Shown one piece after another: positions 24,065-31,501 of a stretch of DNA of 33,353 nt. The position numbers and the translations under genes were made by a program. Under the pieces are notes generated by a model, which searched no databases, was not told the origin of the DNA, and saw only the letters and a list, made by a program, of their open reading frames with translations. This stretch comes from a bacterium (lineage in GTDB: Bacteria > Chloroflexota > Dormibacteria > Aeolococcales > Aeolococcaceae): NCBI GenBank assembly GCA_021847925.1, contig JAJZNI010000160.1, positions 1 to 33,353 on the forward strand, in the 5' to 3' direction. Numbering within the stretch: position 1 is the stretch's first letter; each line of letters opens with the position of its first letter.

Positions 24065-24984
24065 GCGCGCCCGCGGTCGCGCCCCCCCTCTCCGCGGTGC
24101 TGGTGGTCGGGGTCATCGTCGTCATCGCGTGTGCCTGCGGAGCGGTGGCCGCCATCTGCGACCTCGACCTGCGCCGCATCGGCCCGCGGGGGCGGCGCCC
24201 CCGTCTGCTGGAGCGCCAGAAGGACATCGCCGCGGGGCTCGGCTGGCCGTGGGGGAGATGGATCACGCTGCGTCTCGCCTGCGTCGCGCTGGGCCTCGGC
24301 ATCGCCGCCATCACGGGCATCACGCTCCTCTACGTGGTGGGCCCGATCGCCGGCTGGGAGGCCACCGGGTTTGCCCTCTCCGGCGTCGCCGCCGGCCGGC
24401 GGCTGCGGATGGAGCGTGCCTTCCTGGGCCAGCTCCGCACCCTCCGCGACCGCATGGCGGTCTCCAACCAGTCCCTCGACACCGCGCTCCAGGAGATCGC
24501 ACGCTCTCCGAGCGCCGAGCTGGCCCACATCCTGGAGCCGCTGGGTCGCGGCGGCTCCACCGTCGCCGGCTGTGTGGAGATGGGATTGCGGGCGAGGTCG
24601 CCCCTGGTCGAGCAGGCCGCGGCGGTCCTCATATGGGCGCGCTCCCGGAGCTCGGACTTCCTCATCCACACCATCGACGGCGTGCTCGTGCCCGTCGGCG
24701 AGGCGCAGCTCGCCGTGCAGGAGGAGCACATGGCCATCCTCACCCAGCAGCGTGCGGTGACCGTGGCCATGTCGGCGCTCCTGGTCGCGATGCTCGCCGT
24801 GGTGCTGCGGGTCGGCAGCCTGCGCGCCTACTACCAGACGCTGGTGGGTCAGATCATCCTGCTCCTCGTCTTTGCCCTCTTTGCGGTGCTGGTGTCGCTC
24901 CTCGGATGGATCGTCCGCGTCCGGCCGTGGACGCGCTGGGACCTCCCGCGCCTGGCCGAGGAGCAGGAGCGCCTGGGTGGCTAG
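24061..24984 (+). CDS. tadB: TadB-like inner-membrane platform protein
   Basis: A 307-residue polytopic protein with a type II secretion F domain, the motor platform engaged by CpaF/TadA. Membrane segments are at about 11-32 (LVVGVIVVIACACGAVAAI), 70-115 (LRLACVALGLGIAAITGITLL...) and a C-terminal pair at 238-285 (AVTVAMSALLVAMLAVVLRV, IILLLVFALFAVLVSLLGWI). Between them is the cytosolic helical F domain (FLGQLRTLRDRMAVSNQSLDTALQEIARS). GTG 24061 overlaps the cpaF stop (GTGA). The tadC-like gene follows after ~40 bp. The TadB rather than TadC label is based on gene order. Confidence 0.85.
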   Translation: MSAPAVAPPLSAVLVVGVIVVIACACGAVAAICDLDLRRIGPRGRRPRLLERQKDIAAGLGWPWGRWITLRLACVALGLGIAAITGITLLYVVGPIAGWEATGFALSGVAAGRRLRMERAFLGQLRTLRDRMAVSNQSLDTALQEIARSPSAELAHILEPLGRGGSTVAGCVEMGLRARSPLVEQAAAVLIWARSRSSDFLIHTIDGVLVPVGEAQLAVQEEHMAILTQQRAVTVAMSALLVAMLAVVLRVGSLRAYYQTLVGQIILLLVFALFAVLVSLLGWIVRVRPWTRWDLPRLAEEQERLGG

Positions 24985-25026
24985 CGGGATGCTGACCGGC
25001 CGGCGGCCTCGCGGCTCCCTGCACCG

Positions 25027-25983
25027 GTGCCGCGGCCCGCGCCGGCCGCTCCCGCGTCGCCGGGTCGTGCAGCGGTGAGCCAGGTGGCACGGCTCGCGCC
25101 GTTCGTGGGGGCGGTGGTGGTCCTGGTCGGGCTGTGGGCAGCCGGTCTCGCCCGCCTTGACCTCTTCACCCCGCCGGACGTGCGCGCGTGGCGCCGGCTG
25201 GCCGGTCTGCGCGGCTATGCGGCGCCGCGCGGGCGGGTCGAACGGGCGGTGAGCCGCCTGCCCGCGGTGCGCCGTGCACAGGAGGAGCTGGACCTGCACC
25301 GGTTGCTCGCGATCGCCGGGTGGCCGCAGACACCCCTGGGCTTCCTGCTGCGCACGGTCCTGATCGCGCTCCTCGCCGCCGCTCTGTTCCTCGCCGTTCT
25401 GGTCGTGAGCCTCGTCGAGGACGGGGGCTGGGCGCTGCCGCCGGCGGCGGCCCTGCTCGTCGGGGCGCTCGTCTTCCTGCTCCAGATGGCGGTGCTGCAC
25501 GGCCGCGCCGAGGCCCGCCGGCAGGAGGCGGCGGAGGCGCTCGGCGACATGATGATGCTGGTCGCGATCATGACCGACGATCGTGGGCTGCAGCTTGAGG
25601 ATGCGGTGCGGATCCTCTCGCGGTGTGTGGGGCACAGCTCGCTCGAGGCGATCGTGGCCGGCCGCGGCTGGCAGCGCCTGGTGCGGGAGCCGCAGCACAC
25701 CACCATCGAGCTGTACCGCGCCATCGCCGCCGAGTACCGCATCCCGCTCTTCGCCACCCTCGCCGAGGCCGCCCTCAGCGCCAATGCGGGGCTTGGCGAA
25801 CGCGAGACCTACAGCCGGGTGGCCCTCGCCGTTCACACCCAGCGGCTGGCGGCGGCTCGGTTCCGCGCCGCGCGCGCCAGGACGCTGGTCACCCTGCCCG
25901 TCGCCGGGATGCTGATCCCGCTCCTCGTCCTGATCGGCGCCCCCGTCTTCGCCGCCATCGCGGGGGGGCTGGGCGTTGGCTGA
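25027..25983 (+). CDS. tadC: TadC-like inner-membrane platform protein
   Basis: A 318-residue second T2SF-type platform protein. The N-terminal membrane segment is LAPFVGAVVVLVGLWAAGLA, a central pair lies around residues 110-160 (TVLIALLAAALFLAVLVVSLV, ALLVGALVFLLQMAVL), and the C-terminal one is VTLPVAGMLIPLLVLIGAPVFAAI. The cytosolic F domain includes EALGDMMMLVAIMTDDRGLQLEDAVRILS. GTG 25027 is the first initiator after the tadB stop; GTG 25075 (VSQVARLAP) would remove an Ala/Pro-rich extension and is equally possible, as neither has a clear SD. A strong hairpin follows directly after the stop. It completes the CpaB-CpaE-CpaF-TadB-TadC core; no pilin or prepilin peptidase follows. Confidence 0.82.
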   Translation: MPRPAPAAPASPGRAAVSQVARLAPFVGAVVVLVGLWAAGLARLDLFTPPDVRAWRRLAGLRGYAAPRGRVERAVSRLPAVRRAQEELDLHRLLAIAGWPQTPLGFLLRTVLIALLAAALFLAVLVVSLVEDGGWALPPAAALLVGALVFLLQMAVLHGRAEARRQEAAEALGDMMMLVAIMTDDRGLQLEDAVRILSRCVGHSSLEAIVAGRGWQRLVREPQHTTIELYRAIAAEYRIPLFATLAEAALSANAGLGERETYSRVALAVHTQRLAAARFRAARARTLVTLPVAGMLIPLLVLIGAPVFAAIAGGLGVG

Positions 25984-25989
25984 GCGCCC

Positions 25990-26021
25990 GCGCGGCCGGC
26001 GCCTCCGGCCTCCGGCCGCGC
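25990..26021 (+). terminator. Strong hairpin after tadC
   Basis: Perfect 10-bp stem GCGCGGCCGG/CCGGCCGCGC with a 12-nt loop, starting 7 bp after the tadC stop and ending 17 bp before the next ATG. No U-tract follows. It may end the Tad-type transcript or dampen read-through. Confidence 0.55.
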
Positions 26022-26023
26022 AT

Positions 26024-26029
26024 CATGAT
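26024..26029 (+). promoter_or_regulatory. Possible -10 element of the 26038 gene
   Basis: CATGAT lies 8 nt before the ATG, directly after the tadC hairpin, and no SD is present. It matches TATAAT at four of six positions. It would restart transcription after the terminator as a leaderless mRNA. Confidence 0.3.
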
Positions 26030-26037
26030 GTCCGACG

Positions 26038-26436
26038 ATGACGCAGAGACGCCGCGCCGCGAGCGGGGCGATCGCCGGGATCGCCATGATCGTGCCGGTG
26101 GTCGCGGCGTCGGTGGTGACCCTCGGGGCACCCGACCTCGGGCTCGCGGGCGGCTTCCTGGAGGGCTCGTACCCCTCGGTCGCCTCGGCCGTCGCGCTCT
26201 GCTCGGTGATCTGCTACGCGGTGGTCGCCGTCGTGGCCACGGCGACCCTCGTCGAGGCCCTCCGCTCGGGAGCCGCCATGCCCGGGCGGGGGCGGTCGCT
26301 GCGGGCCGCCGCGCTCATCGTGGTGGGGGCCGTGCTCCTCGCCGTCAGCCTGGTGGCCCGAGCCCAGGCCGGAGCCGGGATCTGCTGCGGAGGCGGGCCC
26401 CGGCAGATCCATGAGGCGGCCACCCTTGTCCGGTGA
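26038..26436 (+). CDS. Small polytopic membrane protein, unknown function
   Basis: A 132-residue protein with three predicted membrane segments: about 11-31 (GAIAGIAMIVPVVAASVV), 46-71 (SVASAVALCSVICYAVVAVVATATL) and 90-108 (AALIVVGAVLLAVSLVA). A CCGGG motif near the C-terminus may be oxidised or lipid-facing. I do not recognise the family. The number and spacing of segments are compatible with a small secretion-machine subunit, and its place between the Tad platform genes and a ParA-like gene supports that, but this is inference. The 3' end overlaps the next gene by 26 bp in another frame. No SD; see the -10-like element just upstream. Confidence 0.6.
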   Translation: MTQRRRAASGAIAGIAMIVPVVAASVVTLGAPDLGLAGGFLEGSYPSVASAVALCSVICYAVVAVVATATLVEALRSGAAMPGRGRSLRAAALIVVGAVLLAVSLVARAQAGAGICCGGGPRQIHEAATLVR

Positions 26437-27931
26437 GCTGGCCCTCCTGATCCTCCTCGCCGACGAGCGCGATGCGCTCGCCTTCGCCCGCCTTCTCGCC
26501 GGTGTCCGGTCGGCCGGCGGTGCCGGCGCGCGTTTCCTGGTCCCACCGGTGCGCGGCCTCGCCTTCTTCGCCGACGAGGACGGCCAGCCGGAGCTCGACG
26601 CGTGGTGGTCGGCGGAGGTGCCCCGGTCGGCCCGTCCCGTCTACGTGCTCATGGATGAGGAGGACCTCGAGGGGTGGGTGGACGGGGTCGACGGCGACGT
26701 GTACGTCGGCGTCCGCGACCCCGCGCGTCTTCCCGTCTACGCGCGCGCGGCGGCCGCAAGCCGCAGGGCCCGCATCCGGGCCATGCAGTGCGCCGGCCCG
26801 CTGGACCTCGCGGCGGCGCTGATGCAGGACCTGAGCGGCGGCCGGGCCGGGGACCTGGCGGTCTTCGACGCGGCCGAGGCGCTCAGGATGGCGGCCCTCT
26901 CCCCGCGCTTCCCGCTCCGACCGGAGCCCCCCGCGGAGGTGGGGATGCGTGACGGTGACGGGCTCGCCGCCCCGCCCGTGCCCGCCGGCGTCGCCGCCGC
27001 CCAGCCTCCCGGCCCTCCCGTGCCGGCCCCGTTCGAGGCCGGGCCCGGCGGCGTGGCGCCACCCCGCCCCCTGAGCCGCATCCTCCCCGACCTGCTCTCC
27101 GGCCTGCTGGGGCGCCATCCCTACCGCCCCCGTTCCGACGCGGAGGTGGCCGCGCTCCTCGTCAACCGGGGACCGACGATCGTGGTCACGGGATCTCGCA
27201 AGGGTGGGGTGGGAAAGACCAGCTTCGCAGCCGGGATCGCGATCGTCGCCGGCACCGTCCTCGACCAGGTCGGTCACCGGGCCTGCATCCTCGACGCCAA
27301 CATCGCCAATCCGGACGCGTGGGGTGAGCTGCGGCTCCCACCGGAGGCGGCGACCGTGCGCGACACGGTCGCCGCGCTGCTCGCCAATCAGGAGCCCCCC
27401 CCACCCATTCACGCCGCCACCCCGGCGCTCGCCTGCTACCCGGAGGCGCGGGACGCGACCGAGTACTCGCGCACCGCCGTCCGGCTCCTCGCCGACCACC
27501 TCCGGCGGCGCTACACGCTGATCGTGGTCGACATGTCCAACCGGCTCCCCGACCCCACCTCCGGACCGGACGCCGCGGTCGCGGCCTACTGGCTGGAGGT
27601 CGCCGACGTGCTGGTCCTTCCCACCACGTCGGCGCGCGCCGACTTCAACGGCGCCCTCGACTACCTGGAGGTGAGGGGACTGCCTCCGACGCTCGTCCCG
27701 TACATCGTCCCGGGCTCGCGGCGCCTGCGCGACAACCCCACGACGCGTGAGTACCTGAGGGTGATCCGCCGCCGCGCGCACGCGCTCATAGAGGTGCCGG
27801 ACGAGGCCAACGCCGTGCGTCTCGCGGGGCTGGAGGGCGTCCCCGTCGAGCAGCTCTCGGCGGGCCTGGGCCTCGCCTACCGCCGGCTCACCGAGACCAT
27901 CGCCGCCATGCCGCGGCGACCCGGTCGCTGA
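26411..27931 (+). CDS. ParA/MinD-like ATPase with unique N-terminal domain
   Basis: A 506-residue protein. The C-terminal half is a canonical SIMIBI ParA-type ATPase with deviant Walker A KGGVGKT (264-270), switch region ACILDANIANPDAWGEL, Walker B-like LIVVDMSNRLPDP and later VLVLPTTSARADFNGALDYLE. The N-terminal ~185 residues form an unknown alpha/beta domain (LALLILLADERDALAFARLLAGV ... VYVLMDEEDLEGWVDGVDGDVYVGVRD), separated by a Pro/Ala linker (~185-235). Unlike the other two ParA-like proteins here it keeps both lysines, so it is likely an active ATPase. CpaE proteins carry an N-terminal receiver-like domain in front of the ATPase, and this one may be an extreme variant. ATG 26411 lies inside the preceding gene. 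Confidence 0.82.
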   Translation: MRRPPLSGELALLILLADERDALAFARLLAGVRSAGGAGARFLVPPVRGLAFFADEDGQPELDAWWSAEVPRSARPVYVLMDEEDLEGWVDGVDGDVYVGVRDPARLPVYARAAAASRRARIRAMQCAGPLDLAAALMQDLSGGRAGDLAVFDAAEALRMAALSPRFPLRPEPPAEVGMRDGDGLAAPPVPAGVAAAQPPGPPVPAPFEAGPGGVAPPRPLSRILPDLLSGLLGRHPYRPRSDAEVAALLVNRGPTIVVTGSRKGGVGKTSFAAGIAIVAGTVLDQVGHRACILDANIANPDAWGELRLPPEAATVRDTVAALLANQEPPPPIHAATPALACYPEARDATEYSRTAVRLLADHLRRRYTLIVVDMSNRLPDPTSGPDAAVAAYWLEVADVLVLPTTSARADFNGALDYLEVRGLPPTLVPYIVPGSRRLRDNPTTREYLRVIRRRAHALIEVPDEANAVRLAGLEGVPVEQLSAGLGLAYRRLTETIAAMPRRPGR

Positions 27932-27950
27932 CGCTCACGCCCAAGCGTCC

Positions 27951-28553
27951 ATGACGCGGTCGCCGGGCCCCGGCGCGCGGATCGAGCGCGATCCCCAGCA
28001 CCTGCTCGTCCCGCTCGGGGCGCTGGCCCCGATGCGCCGGCGGCGCCGCCCCTCCGCAGGGGCGCGCGCGTGGCGCCGGCGCGGGCCGGAGCTGGTCGCT
28101 GCCCTCGGCCTCCTCCTCGCCTGCGCCGCGGTCCTCGTCACGCTGACGCGGCCCCCTCTCTCCGTCTACCTCGAGGGCGACACCGTCCACGTCGCGGGTG
28201 CCCTCCTCTCCCACCCCGCCGGCAACGGCGGGCTGAGCAGCGGCCGCCTCTACGCGGGAGCCGCAACCCTGCTCCTGGCGCCCGCCCCCCACGGTGGTCT
28301 GATGGCTTCGGCGATCACCTACCTGAGGGGCGAGAGGGTCACCGGCGTCTGCCGCTTCGGCCCGCCCACCGCCGCCGCCCTCACCGAGAGGTGCACCCTG
28401 CGCATCGGCCGGGACCAGGTGACCTGCGACGACACGCTGCGCTTCGCCGTCCCCGGAACCTGGGAGCGGCACTGCAGCGATGGGCAGGCGCTGAGGGTCG
28501 AGGTCCCGTCCGGGACGGTCGCGATCCCGATGCCGTTTCCCCTCGGTCGCTGA
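27951..28553 (+). CDS. Single-pass anchored protein, unknown function
   Basis: A 200-residue protein. A very basic N-terminus (RRRRRPSAGARAWRRRG) precedes one hydrophobic segment at about 49-66 (LVAALGLLLACAAVLVTL), giving an outside C-terminal domain of ~130 residues with beta-strand character (SVYLEGDTVHVAGALL ... ATLLLAPAPHGG ... QALRVEVPSGTVAIPMP). Four cysteines in that domain (CRFG, CTLR, CDD, HCSDG) could form two disulfides outside the cell. It starts 20 bp after the ParA gene stop and is probably co-transcribed. ATG 28032 is an alternative start. No family recognised; an envelope component of the neighbouring machine is a guess. Confidence 0.6.
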   Translation: MTRSPGPGARIERDPQHLLVPLGALAPMRRRRRPSAGARAWRRRGPELVAALGLLLACAAVLVTLTRPPLSVYLEGDTVHVAGALLSHPAGNGGLSSGRLYAGAATLLLAPAPHGGLMASAITYLRGERVTGVCRFGPPTAAALTERCTLRIGRDQVTCDDTLRFAVPGTWERHCSDGQALRVEVPSGTVAIPMPFPLGR

Positions 28554-28560
28554 CCGGGAG

Positions 28561-28606
28561 CGCCGGCGAGCCCCACCTCGCGGCGGAGGACGGCTGGGCG
28601 CCGGCG
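28561..28606. terminator. Paired 8-bp palindromes in a convergent gap
   Basis: Two copies of the self-complementary octamer CGCCGGCG (28561-28568 and 28599-28606) can pair with each other around a 30-nt loop. They sit in the 111-bp gap between two convergent genes, where a bidirectional terminator would be expected. The rest of the gap shows nothing. Confidence 0.25.
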
Positions 28607-28664
28607 ATGGACGGGTCACACGCCCGCGGTCGGCCCCGTGATGGTGCGTCGGGCCGCGCGGATA

Positions 28665-29927
28665 TCAGCCGGGGGGCAGGGGCGAGGCGAGCGCAGCCAT
28701 CTCGTCGGCCATGTCGTCGAGGGTGGACTGCATCACCCCTCGGATCACCAGCCCCCGAACCTCGGCGAGGAACGAGCGCAGCGGCAGGTCGCGGGCGACC
28801 GCCTCGTCGATCATCGTCTCGATGCGCGGCGAGGAGCGCTGAAGATGGTTCCGCGCCACCTGCTTGAGATCGACCGCGACCTCGGCGACCGAGGGGTCCG
28901 CGTAGGCGGGGAGCGGGCCCCCGTGGGCGGCGTCGGCCGGGGCCGTGCCCCAGCCGGCCTGCTCCGCCCGCGGCGCGGCGAAGCGGGCGAAGGGGCCCTC
29001 GTCCGCGTTTACCGGGGGGCCCGTGGGCGAGGGCGGCAGCTCGTCGCTCAGCGCCGGGGACAGCTCCTCGACGGACTGCGCCGGCCACCCTCCCTGCGCG
29101 GCCCATCCCGCCGTCTCCGGGTACCCGGCGGCCTCGGCGGCGGCCGTGTCCACGAAACCGCCCCCCTGCGCCGCGGCGCCGGACTCGATGTTCGCGGCGG
29201 CGGAGGGCTCCAGCTCCCGAGACGGCTCGCGCCGCACCCAGATGCTCCCGCGCCGCGTCTCGGCCAGCGGGTCGAGCAGGGTCTCGGGACCCAGGTCGGT
29301 GTGGCTCTCCGTGTAGGTGGCAACCTGCCTGCCGTCGACGATCAGCGTGACCCCGCGACCGGCCGGGGTGTCCAGCTCGACCACGAAGGAGCCATCGCGG
29401 CTGCACAGGTCGGCGAGCAGCCCCCGCCAGTCCGTCCACTCCAGGCGGAGGTCCGAGTAGCAGGGGGAGCCGCGGAAGAGGGAGGGGATCACGGCGACCA
29501 CCAGTGGGTCCAGACGGTAGGCGGCGACGCTGGCGTCCGCCCAGGTCGCGATGGCCTGCCGAGCGGGCTCGCCCTGGAGGCCGGTGCCGGACTCGAACGC
29601 GTACTCCTCGAAGACGCCTCCATCCTTGACCAGCACCACCCCGACGCAGTCCGCGGCCCGGACCACGACGGTGCCCTGCCCGATCGCGGGACAGAGCGCG
29701 TCGAGCACCAGCGCGTTGGCGGGAATCCCCTCGAACAGCGCGGTGCCGCGGGGCAGCAGGGGGATGAGGTCGTGCTCCCCGGGAGACCAGTCGCCGACGG
29801 GCTCGGCCTCGTCCCGCTCCTCGCCGCCGCCCTGCGCCTCCACGCCGCGACGCGTCCCCCCCGCCGGAGAGCTCGATTCGACCGGCTGCTCCGCGGGCTC
29901 CGGCCCGGAGGCCAGCTCGTCGTCCAT
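28665..29927 (-). CDS. Hypothetical protein (420 aa), secretion-cluster associated
   Basis: I do not recognise this protein. It has no membrane segment or signal peptide. Residues ~1-45 are acidic and disordered. Residues ~50-245 form a mixed alpha/beta domain (GTALFEGIPANALVLDALCPAIGQG, VVVRAADCVGVVLVKDGGVFEEYAF, GVTLIVDGRQVATYT). About 255-345 are low-complexity Ala/Gly/Pro. The last ~75 residues are helical (SVAEVAVDLKQVARNHL ... STLDDMADEMAALAS). The N-terminal folded part is vaguely like the effector domains that accompany gliding or pilus GTPases, but the match is too weak to name. GAGGAC lies about 8 nt before the ATG. It is transcribed in the same direction as the third ParA-like gene, ~170 bp downstream of it. 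Confidence 0.65.
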   Translation of the reverse strand: MDDELASGPEPAEQPVESSSPAGGTRRGVEAQGGGEERDEAEPVGDWSPGEHDLIPLLPRGTALFEGIPANALVLDALCPAIGQGTVVVRAADCVGVVLVKDGGVFEEYAFESGTGLQGEPARQAIATWADASVAAYRLDPLVVAVIPSLFRGSPCYSDLRLEWTDWRGLLADLCSRDGSFVVELDTPAGRGVTLIVDGRQVATYTESHTDLGPETLLDPLAETRRGSIWVRREPSRELEPSAAANIESGAAAQGGGFVDTAAAEAAGYPETAGWAAQGGWPAQSVEELSPALSDELPPSPTGPPVNADEGPFARFAAPRAEQAGWGTAPADAAHGGPLPAYADPSVAEVAVDLKQVARNHLQRSSPRIETMIDEAVARDLPLRSFLAEVRGLVIRGVMQSTLDDMADEMAALASPLPPG

Positions 29928-30011
29928 CGCTCGTGTCCTCGCGTGCTCATCGGATGGTGCGCCTCAGGCGAAGGCCCGGCGAACCCCGCGGCCCTCGTCT
30001 CGCCGCTCGTA

Positions 30012-30017
30012 ATCCTA
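30012..30017 (-). promoter_or_regulatory. Possible -10 box of the 420-aa gene
   Basis: TAGGAT on the minus strand, giving a leader of ~75 nt before the ATG at 29927. No convincing -35. Nothing else stands out in the 29928-30098 gap apart from a weak 5-bp inverted repeat at 30066-30082. Confidence 0.3.
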
Positions 30018-30098
30018 GACGCGGTGTCCCCTCCGTGACCGCCCGCCGGGACGGGGCGTCCGCCACCGGGCGACCGACCCGGGGGCGCGGCGCAGCCC

Positions 30099-30974
30099 TC
30101 AGGTGCCGCGGTCGAGCAGGCCGAACAGGTGCCCGCCACCCCCGCGAGCCCGGGGCGGCGCGGCCCTCGCGGGCGTCCGATCCGTACCCTGGCCGGCGGT
30201 GGCGGGTTCGGGCATCGGGACGAGCCGGGCGGCGACCGAGCGCAGCTTCCGGCTCACCTGGGCCGCGGGATGCTCCCGGACGAACAGGGTGCCTCGATTC
30301 ATGCAGCTCGCGACGACCACGGGGTCGTAGGGCAGATGCACGCTCTCCTCCCCGCCCAGGGCCCCCCGGAGGGGGGCGGCGTCGATCTCGGAGTTGGCCT
30401 CCGTGCGGTTGAGGACGGGGATCACCCGGGTCACCCCGCGCTTTGCCAGGGTGGCCATGAGGCCGAGGCTGGAGTGGACGCCCAGGTCCGTCAGCGCGAC
30501 GACCAGCAGGACGGCGTCGGCGCGCCGGATCACCGCCGCCTCGGCGGGTCCGACGCGATGACCGAGATCGACGACCACCGCATCGGTGACGCCGGCCAAA
30601 CCCTGGACCAGGTCGGTCGCCCGCCCGGACCCGATCTCCCGGCTCTCCGGCGGATGGCTGGGCGCGGCGATGACGCTCACCTGGCCCGGCCGCGGGCTCA
30701 CCTGGCGCTCCAGCACCTCAGGGGTGAGCGTCGCCTCGCCCTCCAGCACGGCAAGGAGCGGCGGCTCGGTGAGGCGGAACAGCCGGTGCAGCTGTCCCGC
30801 CCTCACGTCGAGCTCGACCAGCGCCACCCGCGACCCGGCCTCGCCCGCGATCACCTGGGCCAGGTTGGCCGCGACCATGGTGGTGCCCGCCCCTCCCTTG
30901 GAGGAGATCACGCCGATGACCGGGCCGCCCACCCGGTCGTGCGGTGCGGCGCCGTCCGACCATCCCGTGCTCAT
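30099..30974 (-). CDS. CpaE/MinD-like ATPase
   Basis: A 291-residue ParA-family protein. The P-loop is KGGAGTT at residues 26-32, with the second-position Thr typical of CpaE/TadZ proteins (KGGxGxTT) in place of the catalytic Lys. It follows with VALVELDVRAGQLHRLF (switch I), AVVVDLGHRVGPAE (Walker B) and AVLLVVALTDLGVHSSLGLMATL. The C-terminus ends in a Gly/Arg-rich tail. There is no N-terminal receiver domain. Such proteins help place pilus or secretion machines. There is no SD before the ATG; TACACT is 7 nt upstream, indicating its own leaderless transcript. The ssb gene lies upstream on the same strand with a 74-bp gap. Confidence 0.85.
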   Translation of the reverse strand: MSTGWSDGAAPHDRVGGPVIGVISSKGGAGTTMVAANLAQVIAGEAGSRVALVELDVRAGQLHRLFRLTEPPLLAVLEGEATLTPEVLERQVSPRPGQVSVIAAPSHPPESREIGSGRATDLVQGLAGVTDAVVVDLGHRVGPAEAAVIRRADAVLLVVALTDLGVHSSLGLMATLAKRGVTRVIPVLNRTEANSEIDAAPLRGALGGEESVHLPYDPVVVASCMNRGTLFVREHPAAQVSRKLRSVAARLVPMPEPATAGQGTDRTPARAAPPRARGGGGHLFGLLDRGT

Positions 30975-30981
30975 GGGCGGC

Positions 30982-30987
30982 AGTGTA
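30982..30987 (-). promoter_or_regulatory. Putative -10 element of the third ParA-like gene
   Basis: TACACT on the minus strand, 7 nt before the ATG at 30974, with no SD between. It matches TATAAT at four positions including the key T-A and final T. Confidence 0.5.
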
Positions 30988-31048
30988 GGCGCCTGCCGGA
31001 AGCGGCAGGGGCGGCACCGCGGACGCACCACGGGGCCGCCCCCAGGCC

Positions 31049-31441
31049 TCAGCTCGCCACGGGAAGCGTCACGTTCTCCGACCCCCCGCCCTCGTCGGTC
31101 ATGAGCTCCGGGTCCGTGCGCCGGGCGGTGAGCAGCTTCACGGTCTGGGCCACAACCTCGGTGCTGTAGCGGCGCAGCCCGTCAGCGCCCACGTACTCGT
31201 GGGTGCGCAGACGCCCCTCGACGTAGATGCGGCGCCCGCGGTGGCAGTAGAGGGCGCAGACCTCGGCAAGCCGGCCGAAGGCGACGATCGAGTGATACTC
31301 CGCCTCCTCCTGGCGGTTCCCCTCGGCATCGCGCCAGGCGCTGTTGGTGGCGAGGCGCAGCCGCGTCATGGGCTTGCCGCTGGAGGGAAGGCTCTCGCCG
31401 TCGCGGGTGAGGTTGCCGATGAGGATGACCCGGTTGATCAT
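31049..31441 (-). CDS. ssb: Single-stranded DNA-binding protein (SSB), no acidic tail
   Basis: A 130-residue protein with a full OB fold of the bacterial SSB type: MINRVILIGNLTRDGE, LRLATNSAWRD, EEAEYHSIVAFGRLAEVCALYCHRGRRIYVEGRL and STEVVAQTVKLL. SSB coats single-stranded DNA as a tetramer. The C-terminus (DEGGGSENVTLPVAS) lacks the DDDIPF-like acidic tip with which housekeeping SSBs recruit repair and replication proteins, and the linker is short. It is therefore probably an accessory SSB. AGAGGAGAA lies about 6 nt before the ATG. It is downstream of the VirB6-like gene on the same strand (60-bp gap with a hairpin), suggesting that the cluster may handle single-stranded DNA. Confidence 0.92.
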   Translation of the reverse strand: MINRVILIGNLTRDGESLPSSGKPMTRLRLATNSAWRDAEGNRQEEAEYHSIVAFGRLAEVCALYCHRGRRIYVEGRLRTHEYVGADGLRRYSTEVVAQTVKLLTARRTDPELMTDEGGGSENVTLPVAS

Positions 31442-31470
31442 GTGCGTTCTCCTCTGCTGGTTGCTGCGTC

Positions 31471-31490
31471 GCGGCGTTTCTGGACGCCGC
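31471..31490 (-). terminator. Hairpin between the VirB6-like gene and ssb
   Basis: Perfect 7-bp stem GCGGCGT/ACGCCGC with a 6-nt loop, ending about 30 nt before the ssb start. There is no U-tract; it may be an attenuator or an mRNA processing site setting ssb level relative to the upstream genes. Confidence 0.4.
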
Positions 31491-31501
31491 CGGCTGCGTG
31501 C

